A stretch of DNA of 33,361 nt from Terrimonas_B sp041743125 (lineage in GTDB: Bacteria > Bacteroidota > Bacteroidia > Chitinophagales > Chitinophagaceae), in assembly GCA_041743125.1 (NCBI GenBank), contig JBGTNK010000155.1, forward strand, positions 1 to 33,361, read 5' to 3'. The position numbers and the translations under genes were made by a program. The notes beneath the pieces were generated by a model. That model was given only the letters and a program-made list of their open reading frames with translations. It was not told the origin of the DNA and did no database searches. Below, in pieces: positions 1-8,424 of the stretch; position 1 is the first letter of the stretch, and the number at the start of each line of letters is the position of its first letter.

Positions 1-33
1 AACCATTTATACACCATATCATACCCGTTTATT

Positions 34-856
34 TTTTCTATTAATGGAAGCCAGTTATAGCAGGTGAAAGTACAGAAGTACATAGTTGTGCTGTCATCAT
101 GTTTCCACCTTATTGCCATGTTTGAATGTACGAAGATTCCCATACGCCGGGGTTGCTCATAAGCACATGCCCTTTCACGGCAAACCCCGTCGGGACCAAT
201 TTTTCTATTAATGGAAGCCAGTTATAGCAGGTGAAAGTACAGTAGTACATAGTTGTATGGTCATCATTTTTCCACCCTATTGCCATGTTTGAAAGTACTA
301 AGTTTCCTATACGCCGGGGTTGCTCATAAGCACACGCCCATTCACGGCAAACCCCATCGGGACCAATTTTTCTATTAATGGAAGCCAGTTATAGCAGGTG
401 AAAGTACAGAAGTACATAGTTGTGCTGTCATCATGTTTTCACCTTATTGCCATATTTGAATGTAAGAAAATTCCTGTACGCCGGGGTTGCTGCTAAGCAG
501 GAAGCCATTCCCGGCAAACCCCGTCGGGACCAATTTTTCTAAAATGGAATCCAGTTATAGCAGATGAAAGTACAGAAGTACATAGTTGTGCTGTCATCAT
601 GTTTCCACCTTATTGCCATATTTGAATGTAAGAAAATTCCTGTACGCCGGGGTTGCTGCTAAGCAGGAAGCCATTCGCGGCAAACCCTGTCGGGACCACT
701 AAATCGGAAGCCAGTTATAGCAGGAGAAAGTACAGAAGTATATAGTTGTGCTGTCATCATGTTTTCACCTTATTGCCATATTTGAATGTACGAATATTTC
801 TGTACGCCGGGATTGCTGCTAAGCAGGAAGCCATTCGCGGAAACCCCGTCGGGACC
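34..856. repeat. Five-copy tandem array of a ~167-bp non-coding unit
   Basis: Five near-identical units lie head to tail. The anchor GGAAGCCAGTTATAGCAG (one or two changes in some copies) begins at 46, 213, 380, 546 and 706, giving periods of 167, 167, 166 and 160. The last unit lost about 7 bases at its left junction. Each unit carries a short GTAC-N4-GTAC palindrome in its first third and a GC-rich hairpin in its last third (CGGGGTT paired with AACCCCG), followed in most copies by CGGGACCAATTTTTCT. Bases 1-33 are unlike the unit, so the array seems to start inside the window. No coding frame was recognised. Copies 1-2 and 3-5 form two subfamilies that differ in the hairpin loop, which suggests stepwise duplication. 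The function is unknown: it may be a minisatellite, a set of repeated structured RNAs, or a terminator array downstream of the minus-strand operon that ends at 874. Confidence 0.9.
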
Positions 857-873
857 GCTTACGAACTTTTGAA

Positions 874-1092
874 TTAATACCAGAGGAGGATTGCGATCCC
901 AACACCAAGAAGAATTCCACCCCACAAAATATTGTTGACCTTAATGTATTTGTCCTTTAATAGCTTTTTAGTGTCATCCCATCCAATGCTTACCCAATAA
1001 CTTTTATTTTCATTCCTTATACCAGCTATTAAACTCCTCAATCCGTACAGAGAGCATGTCACCGCCAATAAATATACGATGAAGGAACTCAT
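874..1092 (-). CDS. Small two-helix membrane protein, unknown function
   Basis: This 72-aa protein has a hydrophobic segment at residues 2-22, a charged middle (about 26-52, rich in Lys and Asp) and a second hydrophobic segment at 54-71 ending ILLWY. That layout predicts a helical hairpin in the inner membrane. The ATG lies 18 bp after the stop of the TonB receptor gene on the same strand, and a GGGGAGGTGG stretch about 20 nt upstream could serve in initiation, so cotranscription is likely. The gene ends 17 bp before the tandem repeat array. I do not recognise the family. The short length leaves some doubt, but the composition and spacing favour a real gene. Confidence 0.6.
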   Translation of the reverse strand: MSSFIVYLLAVTCSLYGLRSLIAGIRNENKSYWVSIGWDDTKKLLKDKYIKVNNILWGGILLGVGIAILLWY

Positions 1093-1110
1093 TTTATTTT
1101 TCGTTTATTT

Positions 1111-3600
1111 TTACCACCTCCCCACAATCTTAAAATTCAACAACCTTGGTGTTAACCGTTGCGGCAGCGTATACGTGGTGTTGGAAAAATCTTTGATCAA
1201 TAAAAAGGAGATGGTATTGTCGCGGTCGATCAGGTTAAATACTTCGAGGCTGGCCCAGATATTATCAAAACCCAAAAAAGGACTATGGCTGCGGCGCTTG
1301 CTTCGGTCACTGTCGAGCAACAAAGCGCTGAAACCAATATCCACTCTTATATAGGCAGGTATCTCCAGCCCGTTGCGGTACTTTACATTGTTGGGAATAT
1401 TATAAGGAAGATTGCTGCCATACAAAAGATTCAAATTCATTTTTAAATTCTTGTTGGTAGCCAGGTAATCCTGGAAGTACATACCAAATGTAATGCGGCG
1501 GTCGGTGGGGCGGCGTACCCAACCTTTATTTAATGTTACACTGTCTGTGGGTTCATTCAGATCATTAAGTGTATAATTTTTATAGGTATCACCTTTAATA
1601 TCTTCTTTAGTATTCATGAGCCCGATGCTGATCCAGCTTTCGGCATCTTTTACCAGCTCACCATAGAGCCGCATTTCAATACCGGCTGCATAGGCTTTGG
1701 CATTGTTCTCGCCAAAATAACGGACGCGGACATTGTCAATATCATAAGGAACTACATCGCTAATATTTTTATAATAAGCTTCCGTGGTCCAGCGCATGGG
1801 CCTTCCATAGCCGGTGAAATTAAAATCAAATCCCGCCACCGCCTGCCAGCTTTTTTGTGCTTTTAATTGGGTATTCACCGTTCCATCATAACGTCTTAGT
1901 TCCCGATAGAAAGGTGGCTGATGGTAAGCTCCTGCCGCCACCCGAAATACAAAATCTCTTTTCCAGTTGGGTTTCCAGCTGGCACCGATCCGCGGCGAAA
2001 TCAAGAATTCTTCATTCAAAGAATTATAATTAAAACGTACACCTGCAGAAAGCGTATATGTATTGAGGGAATCTCCAAAGCGGATATTGTCCTGCAGGAA
2101 ACCGGAAAATTTATTGATGTCTAAATCCGCTTTTGATTTCAGCACTTTACTCAGGCGTAAGATATCAGGTTGATAGGGCAAAGAATAACCGGCTGAATCC
2201 TGGAACTCCCATTCATTCAGTTTGTCGTTGATCTTTGTTTTATCATAGCTCACACCCCATTGCAACGCTTGTTTGCCCATTTCATAATTTCCTCTATGAG
2301 AAAAATTCCAGTTCTCAATATTCAATTGGTTCCTGGCAAAATTCTGGAACACACCGGCACCCAGCGGACTCACGATCAAACCAAATGTGGGTTTACTTTT
2401 ATCAAAATCCCGTTCACCAAATAAATAGGCCCCCGTGATATCTACATTTTCTCTTTCATCATTTTCAAACCGCGAAGCCATCCATTTTATTTTTAATTTC
2501 CTGCTTAGCTGGTTGGTGAGCGAAAGCCCGAGCATATTGGTAACATATTCATCCTTTTCATTTCCTTCAAAAAATATATCAATGCCCAGGTTGGCCGTAA
2601 AGAAAGGAGAGAAGACAGAAGTTGTTAATTGACTAAATGCCGGTTGCAGCGAAAATTTTGTTTGAGAAATATTGCCGAACAATTCAAGCGTTGACCGGTT
2701 GGTCAGCTGATAATTAAATAAGGCCTGCAGGTCAGAAGAGGAAGGTACATAGTTGCCCTCTGTTTCCTGGCGGCTTAATAAATTTTTATTGCTCCGGTTT
2801 CTTACTCCAAATAAATAGCTGAATTTATTATTTCGGGATAAGCCTTCAATATGTAATCCCTGCTCCAGTATACCCACATAGGCTGAACCGCCAAAGCGTT
2901 TTGGTTTTTTGTATTGAATATCCAGTACGCTGCTCATCTTATCACCATACCTGGCCTGGAAACCGCCGTTGTAGAAATTAATATTGCGTACCATTTCAGG
3001 ATTGATAAAACTCAGTCCTTCCTGCTGTCCGTTTCTTACCAAGTAGGGGCGAAAGATCTCAAAGTCGTTTACGTAAATCAGGTTCTCATCATAGCTGCCT
3101 CCACGAACGGAATATTGCGAGGTCAGTTCATTATTGGAGCCAACAAAAATTTTTATCAGGCTTTCCACACCGGTAGTAACGGAAGGCAGGTTGATAATGG
3201 TTTTGGGATTGGGTCGAATTAACCCCGCTTCTGTGCGGTCACGTTGATCGCTCACAATTACTTCCTGCAATACATTTGCACTTCTTTCTAACCGGATGCT
3301 GATGACCTCTTCTTCCTCTTCATTCAACAGGAAATTTTTTTGTTCTTCACCATAACCCGTATAGCTAAATACAAGCGCAAATGCTTTTTCGGCGGGCACT
3401 TTTAACCGAAAATAGCCGGTATCATTAGTGGCGATACCTAATTGCCTGCCTAAAATAACAATGGATACATTTTGTAACGGGTTTTCATTTTCATCAATCA
3501 CTCTCCCGGAAATGTAAGCGGATTTTTTTTGAGAAAAAGAAATGCCGGTTAACAACAAGCAGGTAATAAGCAGAATTATTTGGCGCCCTTGTATTTTCAT
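1111..3600 (-). CDS. TonB-dependent outer membrane receptor with CarboxypepD-like N-terminal domain
   Basis: This 829-aa outer membrane protein probably imports a ligand through TonB energy. A signal peptide covers residues 1-23 (cleavage near GISFSQ). Residues 28-108 form a CarboxypepD_reg-like beta-sandwich (ISGRVIDENENPLQNVSIVI, then FSYTGYG). The plug follows at about 112-235 (SQYSVRGGSYDENLIYVND, YNGGFQARYGDKMSSVLDI), and the rest is a 22-strand-type barrel ending in GRW. It lacks the ~1000-aa size of SusC proteins and no SusD gene is adjacent, so it is better called a general TonB receptor. It diverges from the GH16 gene at 3871 and is followed by a 72-aa membrane protein. A link with beta-glucan uptake is possible from the neighbour but is not shown by the sequence. 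Confidence 0.93.
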   Translation of the reverse strand: MKIQGRQIILLITCLLLTGISFSQKKSAYISGRVIDENENPLQNVSIVILGRQLGIATNDTGYFRLKVPAEKAFALVFSYTGYGEEQKNFLLNEEEEEVISIRLERSANVLQEVIVSDQRDRTEAGLIRPNPKTIINLPSVTTGVESLIKIFVGSNNELTSQYSVRGGSYDENLIYVNDFEIFRPYLVRNGQQEGLSFINPEMVRNINFYNGGFQARYGDKMSSVLDIQYKKPKRFGGSAYVGILEQGLHIEGLSRNNKFSYLFGVRNRSNKNLLSRQETEGNYVPSSSDLQALFNYQLTNRSTLELFGNISQTKFSLQPAFSQLTTSVFSPFFTANLGIDIFFEGNEKDEYVTNMLGLSLTNQLSRKLKIKWMASRFENDERENVDITGAYLFGERDFDKSKPTFGLIVSPLGAGVFQNFARNQLNIENWNFSHRGNYEMGKQALQWGVSYDKTKINDKLNEWEFQDSAGYSLPYQPDILRLSKVLKSKADLDINKFSGFLQDNIRFGDSLNTYTLSAGVRFNYNSLNEEFLISPRIGASWKPNWKRDFVFRVAAGAYHQPPFYRELRRYDGTVNTQLKAQKSWQAVAGFDFNFTGYGRPMRWTTEAYYKNISDVVPYDIDNVRVRYFGENNAKAYAAGIEMRLYGELVKDAESWISIGLMNTKEDIKGDTYKNYTLNDLNEPTDSVTLNKGWVRRPTDRRITFGMYFQDYLATNKNLKMNLNLLYGSNLPYNIPNNVKYRNGLEIPAYIRVDIGFSALLLDSDRSKRRSHSPFLGFDNIWASLEVFNLIDRDNTISFLLIKDFSNTTYTLPQRLTPRLLNFKIVGRW

Positions 3601-3693
3601 AAGAGAATGGGCGACAAGATACGAATAGTTTGATGCCGGTGAAATTCTGCTGCTTCAAATTATTATAGATATAATGTCTTAGAACCGCTCCAG

Positions 3694-3706
3694 GTTTCCC
3701 GGAAAC
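3694..3706. promoter_or_regulatory. 13-bp palindrome between divergent TonB receptor and GH16 genes
   Basis: GTTTCC-C-GGAAAC is a perfect inverted repeat with 6-bp arms. It lies in the 270-bp region between the start of the receptor gene (3600, minus) and the likely GH16 start (3871, plus), 94 bp from the receptor start. The position and symmetry fit a binding site for a dimeric regulator, but no regulator gene is adjacent, so this is only a candidate. Confidence 0.3.
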
Positions 3707-3870
3707 TTAAAATATTTATATAGGAACTTCGTTTTAATGTGGAGACTGTTTCAGGAAATGAATCCTTATCTTCGGAGGCCGGTCAGGCACTTAAAAAAAA
3801 GATAGCATATTTTCCCGCTACAAAGATGAAGCAAGCGGGTAAAGATGTTTGGTCATTATTAATAAAACGA

Positions 3871-4902
3871 ATGAGCTACCTGATGAAAAAAAATTTTTGG
3901 TTTATGATCATGCTGGCAGGTATGGCGGCCTGCACAAAAAAAAATAAAGCTGGTGATAGTAATATTCCTCCCACTAATCTTGTAATTAATGCCAGTGTCA
4001 GTAACGACAGCAGCGGCAATGTAGCTTTTACAGCTACAGCAACCAATGCGATCTCCTATTTTTTTGATTTTGGAAATGGTGTAAACCAGATAGTGACATT
4101 TGGAGTAATAACTTACAAGTATCCGGCCTCTGGAACATATACCGTAAATGTGATCGCCAAAAGTACTTCAGGGCAAACTATCACTGGTTCTGCCCAGGTA
4201 ACCGTAAAAGTGGTTAAGGCATTGATATGGTTTGAGGAGTTTGATAAACCAGGTGCTCCCGACCCATCCAAATGGGGATATGACCTTGGCGCCGGTGGCT
4301 GGGGTAATTCGGAGCTACAACATTATACCAACCGGACTGATAATGCGATCGTCTCTAACGGCACATTAAAGATCATTGCAAAAGCAGAAAGTTATAATGG
4401 AAGTGCCTATACTTCTGCCAGGTTATTGACGAAGGATAAGTTTTCATTTAAGTATGGTAAAATAGAATCGAGGATCAAGTTACCGGCTGGCGTTGGTACC
4501 TGGGCTGCGTTTTGGATGCTCGGTAATAATATCAATACAGTGAGCTGGCCGGCCTGCGGTGAAATAGATATTATGGAACATCTAGGACGGGAACTGAATA
4601 AAATTTATGCTACGCTTCATCATCCCGGCCATTCCGGTGCCAATGGAGATGGCAGCACAATGACCATTGCTAATGCTTCAACAGAATTTCATAAATATGC
4701 AGCAGAATGGACCGAATCATCCATTAAATTCACTGTGGATGATATGTTATTTTACACTTTTTCCAATTTGCCCGGTTTGCCCTTTAATCAAAATTTCTTT
4801 GTGATCTTAAATGTGGCCATGGGAGGCAACTTTGGTGGGCCTGTAGATCCTGCATTCAGCAGTGCTGAAATGGAAGTTGATTATGTAAGAGTATATCAAT
4901 AA
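3871..4902 (+). CDS. Lipoprotein PKD-GH16 endo-beta-glucanase (laminarinase-like)
   Basis: This protein should hydrolyse beta-1,3 or beta-1,3/1,4 glucans at the cell surface. From the ATG at 3871 it has 343 aa. An upstream in-frame ATG at 3739 would add 44 residues before the signal peptide, so the later start is preferred. Residues 1-21 form a lipoprotein signal (MKKNFWFMIML...AGMAAC), with the lipidated Cys at residue 21. Residues about 33-112 are a PKD-like domain (YFFDFGNG, YPASGTYTVNV). The GH16 domain follows from WFEEFD to the C-terminus and carries the catalytic motif EIDIME: E231 nucleophile, D233, E236 acid/base. The closing strand VDYVRVYQ is typical of the GH16_3 subfamily. A second, broken GH16 gene lies at 25942-26715. 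Confidence 0.92.
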   Translation: MSYLMKKNFWFMIMLAGMAACTKKNKAGDSNIPPTNLVINASVSNDSSGNVAFTATATNAISYFFDFGNGVNQIVTFGVITYKYPASGTYTVNVIAKSTSGQTITGSAQVTVKVVKALIWFEEFDKPGAPDPSKWGYDLGAGGWGNSELQHYTNRTDNAIVSNGTLKIIAKAESYNGSAYTSARLLTKDKFSFKYGKIESRIKLPAGVGTWAAFWMLGNNINTVSWPACGEIDIMEHLGRELNKIYATLHHPGHSGANGDGSTMTIANASTEFHKYAAEWTESSIKFTVDDMLFYTFSNLPGLPFNQNFFVILNVAMGGNFGGPVDPAFSSAEMEVDYVRVYQ

Positions 4903-4922
4903 GAAATAGGAGGCATAGATTA

Positions 4923-5573
4923 TCACTTCATATTTTTCAAGGTATGAATGGTAGCCTTCGGGTCATCAGATTTGAAGATGGTATTACCGGCTACTAAAAC
5001 ATCAGCACCTGCCGATACAATAGTTGAAGCATTTTCAACTGTTACTCCTCCATCGATTTCTATCAGGGTTTTTGTTCCCTTTTCATCGATCATTTGACGA
5101 AGCTGTTTTATTTTATCGAGAGTAAGTGGAATAAATTCCTGTCCGCCAAAACCAGGATTTACACTCATCATACAAACAATGTCGGTATCAGGTAAAATAT
5201 CACTTAACAGCGATACAGGCGTATGCGGGTTGATGGCCACACCTGTTTTCATACCCAATGATTTTATTTGCTGTAGATTCCTGTGCAGATGGGGACAGGC
5301 TTCCATATGAACGATGAGATGGTCGGCCCCGGCATTTTTAAATTGTTCGGCATAATTCCCCGGCTCCATTATCATCAGGTGAACATCACAAATTTTTTTA
5401 GTGGCCTTCCGGAAAAACTCAATGATCATGGGCCCAAAGCTGATATTGGGGACAAAGCGTCCATCCATCACATCCAGGTGATACCAATCCGCTTCACTTT
5501 CATTCAGCATTTTGCACTCTTCTTCCATTTTGAAAAAGTTGGATGCAAGCAGGGAAGGGGCTACAATGGGCAT
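4923..5573 (-). CDS. rpe: Ribulose-phosphate 3-epimerase
   Basis: This 216-aa TIM-barrel enzyme interconverts ribulose 5-phosphate and xylulose 5-phosphate in the cytosolic pentose phosphate pathway. The length matches the family. The expected metal and catalytic residues are visible: H32 and D34 in YHLDVMDG, H65 in CDVHLMI, and D174 in IEIDGGV. The phosphate-binding features SVNPGFGGQ and the C-terminal VAGNTIF are also present. It converges with the GH16 gene across only 20 bp, with no clear terminator between them. The upstream flank is a 469-bp gene-free region. Confidence 0.97.
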   Translation of the reverse strand: MPIVAPSLLASNFFKMEEECKMLNESEADWYHLDVMDGRFVPNISFGPMIIEFFRKATKKICDVHLMIMEPGNYAEQFKNAGADHLIVHMEACPHLHRNLQQIKSLGMKTGVAINPHTPVSLLSDILPDTDIVCMMSVNPGFGGQEFIPLTLDKIKQLRQMIDEKGTKTLIEIDGGVTVENASTIVSAGADVLVAGNTIFKSDDPKATIHTLKNMK

Positions 5574-6042
5574 ATATTACTTTAGAATTGCAATTACAAG
5601 ATCATATTTTCGGGCCGCAAGATACGGGAAGTTGCTTAGTTGATTTGGGGTTTCCGAATATTCACATTTTTAAAAAATGGGCTGACCCTTCTGCCCATTT
5701 AAACATAATTCCAGCACCTCTTTTTTGCCTTTTATAAAATACTACTCCTATAACATAGGCAAGCGAAAAAGCAGTGCCTCCCGTGTGAGCTGATAACACG
5801 CAGCAGAGTCTTTATTTATTACTACCATTCCTATAAACATGTAACATTTAGAATACTTCTCAGTGTGCTGGGAAGTAAAAAAGGCGGAGCGTTCTTTTTA
5901 CTTGACTTTTTTGTTTCTTTTTTTGTCAAGAAAAAAAAAAAATAAAAACATTCTGTGCATATAGGTAAAATTTCAAAAATGAAAATTACAATTATATACT
6001 TGCTGTCTGGCGATAGGCTTTTAAAGATGGCAAAACTTTCCG
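5574..6042. other. 469-bp gene-free region between rpe and the TPR gene
   Basis: No coding frame or RNA gene was recognised. The proximal part (5574-5640) is the rpe leader, since rpe is read leftwards. The main structure is the inverted repeat at 5901-5930 with homopolymeric A/T runs around it, listed separately. A further stretch (5761-5880) has no evident symmetry or motif. Confidence 0.6.
5901..5930. repeat. CTTGAC-N18-GTCAAG inverted repeat with A/T tracts (dispersed-repeat-like)
   Basis: A perfect 6-bp inverted repeat, CTTGAC and GTCAAG, encloses an 18-bp T-rich loop containing TTTGTTTC, and is followed by a run of about 12 A. On the minus strand it reads CTTGAC, A-run, GAAAC, A-run, GTCAAG, then AAAAAGAACGCTCCGCC. 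From memory, elements of this style (A-rich with a central GAAAC between TTGAC-type arms, next to a CGCTCCGCC-like block) occur in intergenic regions of many Bacteroidota genomes. It may also act as a bidirectional terminator for the TPR gene and rpe. Only one copy is in this window. Confidence 0.45.
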
Positions 6043-7035
6043 TTAAATCACTATTTTCTCTGCGGCTTCTTTAGCTTCCATAAACGTATTATCTAACTCA
6101 AAAGCTTTTTCATAATTTTCTTTAGCTTCTTTTTTATCGCCCATTATTTCCTGGCAGCGACCGATCCAATACCAGGCATCAGGAAAGGAGGGAGTAATCG
6201 TATTGGCCAGTTGGAATGTTTTCATGGCTTCGGGAATCTTTTTTAAATCCAGCAAGATTTTTCCTTTTTCTATATATGCATTGAGGAAGCGATGATCCCT
6301 TTTGAGTGTTGCATCAAACCACTGAATGGCTTTTGCTTTTTCCCCGGTATTGGAATAATACATGGCTTTTACATACAAAGGTTCAGGAAAAATATTGGCA
6401 GAATCTTTTTTGATTAATGAATCTGCAATTATCAATGCTTTTGGGTCTCTATGCTCGGCAAACTGGTAGGCGAGCCTGGTGCTGATCTCCCGGTTTTGGG
6501 GCACCTGCTTGTAAGCATTCTCCAGTGAAGAAATCATGCCTGCTGTGTTTCCTTTTTTCTCCAGCAAATCAGCTTTTAGTAATAATGTGTTGACCTGTCC
6601 TGGTTCTTTTCCGAGCAACTGATCGCAAACCGCCAGGGCTTCATCCGTTTTACCTAAGGCATCGTAGGATCGGGCAAGGCTGAGGGGTAAAAAAATGCTG
6701 TTAGGTAATTCGATAATAGCTTTTTTTAAAAAGATAACCGCGGTGTCTGGATTTTTTTCTAAAAGGATATTGCTGACACCAGCGGCATAACTTTCTTCTT
6801 TTTCCAGCGACCAGGCTTTGGCGAAATCCGCTAAAGCAGGTTCGGGAAAATTATTTTTATTAAGTAATACAGCTCTTCGAAAATATAGATCATCCCGATT
6901 CGGTTGTTTCCTGATGCTATCCGTTACCAAATCAAAGGGAGGTTGATGTAATATTTCGTCAAAGGGTGAAGAAACGGAATCATTGTTACAGGCGCAGGAA
7001 AGGAAAATAAAAAAAATAAAAAAATATCTGATCAT
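6043..7035 (-). CDS. Tetratricopeptide-repeat lipoprotein
   Basis: This 330-aa protein consists of a lipoprotein signal (residues 1-16, FFIFLSCAC, with Cys14 or Cys16 lipidated) followed by TPR repeats. Repeat signatures include LYFRRAVLL at about 50, LARSYDALGKTDEAL at about 120, LNAYIEKGKILLDLKKIPEAM at about 247 and WYWIGRCQEIMGDKKEAKENY at about 287. Such proteins act as protein-protein scaffolds in the envelope. The substrate or partner is unknown. It is divergent from the TolB-like gene at 7239, about 200 bp away, so the two may share a regulatory region. Confidence 0.85.
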   Translation of the reverse strand: MIRYFFIFFIFLSCACNNDSVSSPFDEILHQPPFDLVTDSIRKQPNRDDLYFRRAVLLNKNNFPEPALADFAKAWSLEKEESYAAGVSNILLEKNPDTAVIFLKKAIIELPNSIFLPLSLARSYDALGKTDEALAVCDQLLGKEPGQVNTLLLKADLLEKKGNTAGMISSLENAYKQVPQNREISTRLAYQFAEHRDPKALIIADSLIKKDSANIFPEPLYVKAMYYSNTGEKAKAIQWFDATLKRDHRFLNAYIEKGKILLDLKKIPEAMKTFQLANTITPSFPDAWYWIGRCQEIMGDKKEAKENYEKAFELDNTFMEAKEAAEKIVI

Positions 7036-7238
7036 TTTATGCTGGATTTTTTAATAGGGTAAACATGAAGAGGTGATGGTACTTCAACCCTTTCAACTTC
7101 CTATTCGGTTGATTTTTTGAGATGATATTGGGTTTTCAATTTTCAAAACTAAAGGATTTGATTCGGGCTAATTACAATTTGCTGACAAATTATAGGTTTG
7201 CTATAAATAATTTTACAGATCATGAAAAACGGGATAAT

Positions 7239-8348
7239 ATGAGAAAACTTGTTTCAGCGTTGATAATTTTATCATTCCTTTTAATTTTTTATTCTTTCAG
7301 ATCTTATATTCCTCCGGGTGGGCCATATTTCAATACCGAAGCTAAGGACACCATTCTTTACCCGGATGAAAATCATTTCAGGAATATTCAGCAACTAACA
7401 TTTGGTGGCGATAATGCGGAAGCCTATTGGAGTTTTGATGGAAAGCAAATTATTTTCCAGCGAACGAACGCAGCTGATGGCATTAATTGCGACCAGATTT
7501 TTATAGGGAAAGTTCCGCAGCCCGGCGAAGCGTTTAAATATAAAATGCTGAGTAATGGAAAGGGGAGAACAACCTGTCCTTATTTTACAAAAGACGGAAA
7601 GCATATTATATATGCGTCCACACACCTCGGCAGCGATGATTGCCCTCCTGTACCCGACAGAAAGAATTATGGAAATAAATATGTATGGCCCTTATACGAT
7701 AGCTATGATATTTTTATGGCTGACCTGGAAGGCAAGATTGTAAAACAGCTTACCCATTCAAAAGGTTATGACGCGGAGCCTACCCTGAGCCCCGACGGTA
7801 AAAAAATGATCTATACCAGTGATAAGGACGGCGATATTGATCTGTATATTATGGACCTGGAAACCGGTAAAGAAAGAAGAATAACCAATACATTGGGTTA
7901 TGATGGCGGCGCCTGGTTTAGTCCCGATGGAAAAAAAATAATCTGGAGGGCATCCAGGCCCAGGACGGAATCGGAGATAAAGGAATATAAAGAGTTGCTA
8001 GCCGTACATATTGTGGCCCCTACCAATATGGAAGTGTTTGTTGCCAACGCTGATGGGTTGAATGTTAAGCAGGTTACTCATTTTGGTCAGGCCAACTGGG
8101 CACCTACATTTATGCCCGACAGCAAGCGGATCATATTTGCATCTAACCATGAATACAAAAGAGGATTTCCATTCAATTTGTATACCATTAATGAGGACGG
8201 GTCAGGTTTGAATAAAGTGAGCCGTGATAATGGGTTTGATGCGTTTCCCATGTTTTCACCCGATGGGAAGAAAATAATATTCAGCAGCAACAGGAATAAC
8301 GCAGGTACCCGGGATACCAATATATTTATCGCCGATTGGATCGAGTAA
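7239..8348 (+). CDS. Secreted TolB-like PD40 beta-propeller protein
   Basis: This 369-aa protein starts at the ATG at 7239, giving an N-terminal signal or anchor (MRKLVSALIILSFLLIFYSF). The open frame extends upstream to 7122, but the extra 39 residues lack a signal-like start and are rejected. Residues about 35-365 carry repeated PD40/TolB blades: AYWSFDGKQIIFQR, TCPYFTKDGKHIIYAS, PTLSPDGKKMIYTS, AWFSPDGKKIIWRA, PTFMPDSKRIIFAS and PMFSPDGKKIIFSS, making six blades. It is likely periplasmic and probably binds a partner or ligand. It lacks the TolB N-terminal domain, so it is not TolB itself. A perfect TAGGTTTG -7-like element lies at 7193-7200 but has no well-placed -33 partner. Confidence 0.88.
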   Translation: MRKLVSALIILSFLLIFYSFRSYIPPGGPYFNTEAKDTILYPDENHFRNIQQLTFGGDNAEAYWSFDGKQIIFQRTNAADGINCDQIFIGKVPQPGEAFKYKMLSNGKGRTTCPYFTKDGKHIIYASTHLGSDDCPPVPDRKNYGNKYVWPLYDSYDIFMADLEGKIVKQLTHSKGYDAEPTLSPDGKKMIYTSDKDGDIDLYIMDLETGKERRITNTLGYDGGAWFSPDGKKIIWRASRPRTESEIKEYKELLAVHIVAPTNMEVFVANADGLNVKQVTHFGQANWAPTFMPDSKRIIFASNHEYKRGFPFNLYTINEDGSGLNKVSRDNGFDAFPMFSPDGKKIIFSSNRNNAGTRDTNIFIADWIE

Positions 8349-8424
8349 GTTTTTAGACCGGTAAATGATTGCACTGAATCCTCTAACTTAGAGCCTCCTA
8401 AATTCAACTTTAATCAACCAGTTT

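Noticed and set aside
34..856. CRISPR array
   Set aside because: The repeated unit is ~167 bp and conserved throughout; there are no short repeats with unique spacers and no cas genes.
2914..3222. Plus-strand ORF of 102 codons inside the receptor gene
   Set aside because: It is a shadow of the receptor reading frame with no domain or start signal.
1111..3600. SusC-type receptor with a SusD partner
   Set aside because: The protein is ~830 aa and no SusD-like lipoprotein gene is adjacent.
5574..6042. tRNA or other RNA gene in the spacer
   Set aside because: No cloverleaf, T-loop GTTCGA-like motif or known RNA signature could be found.
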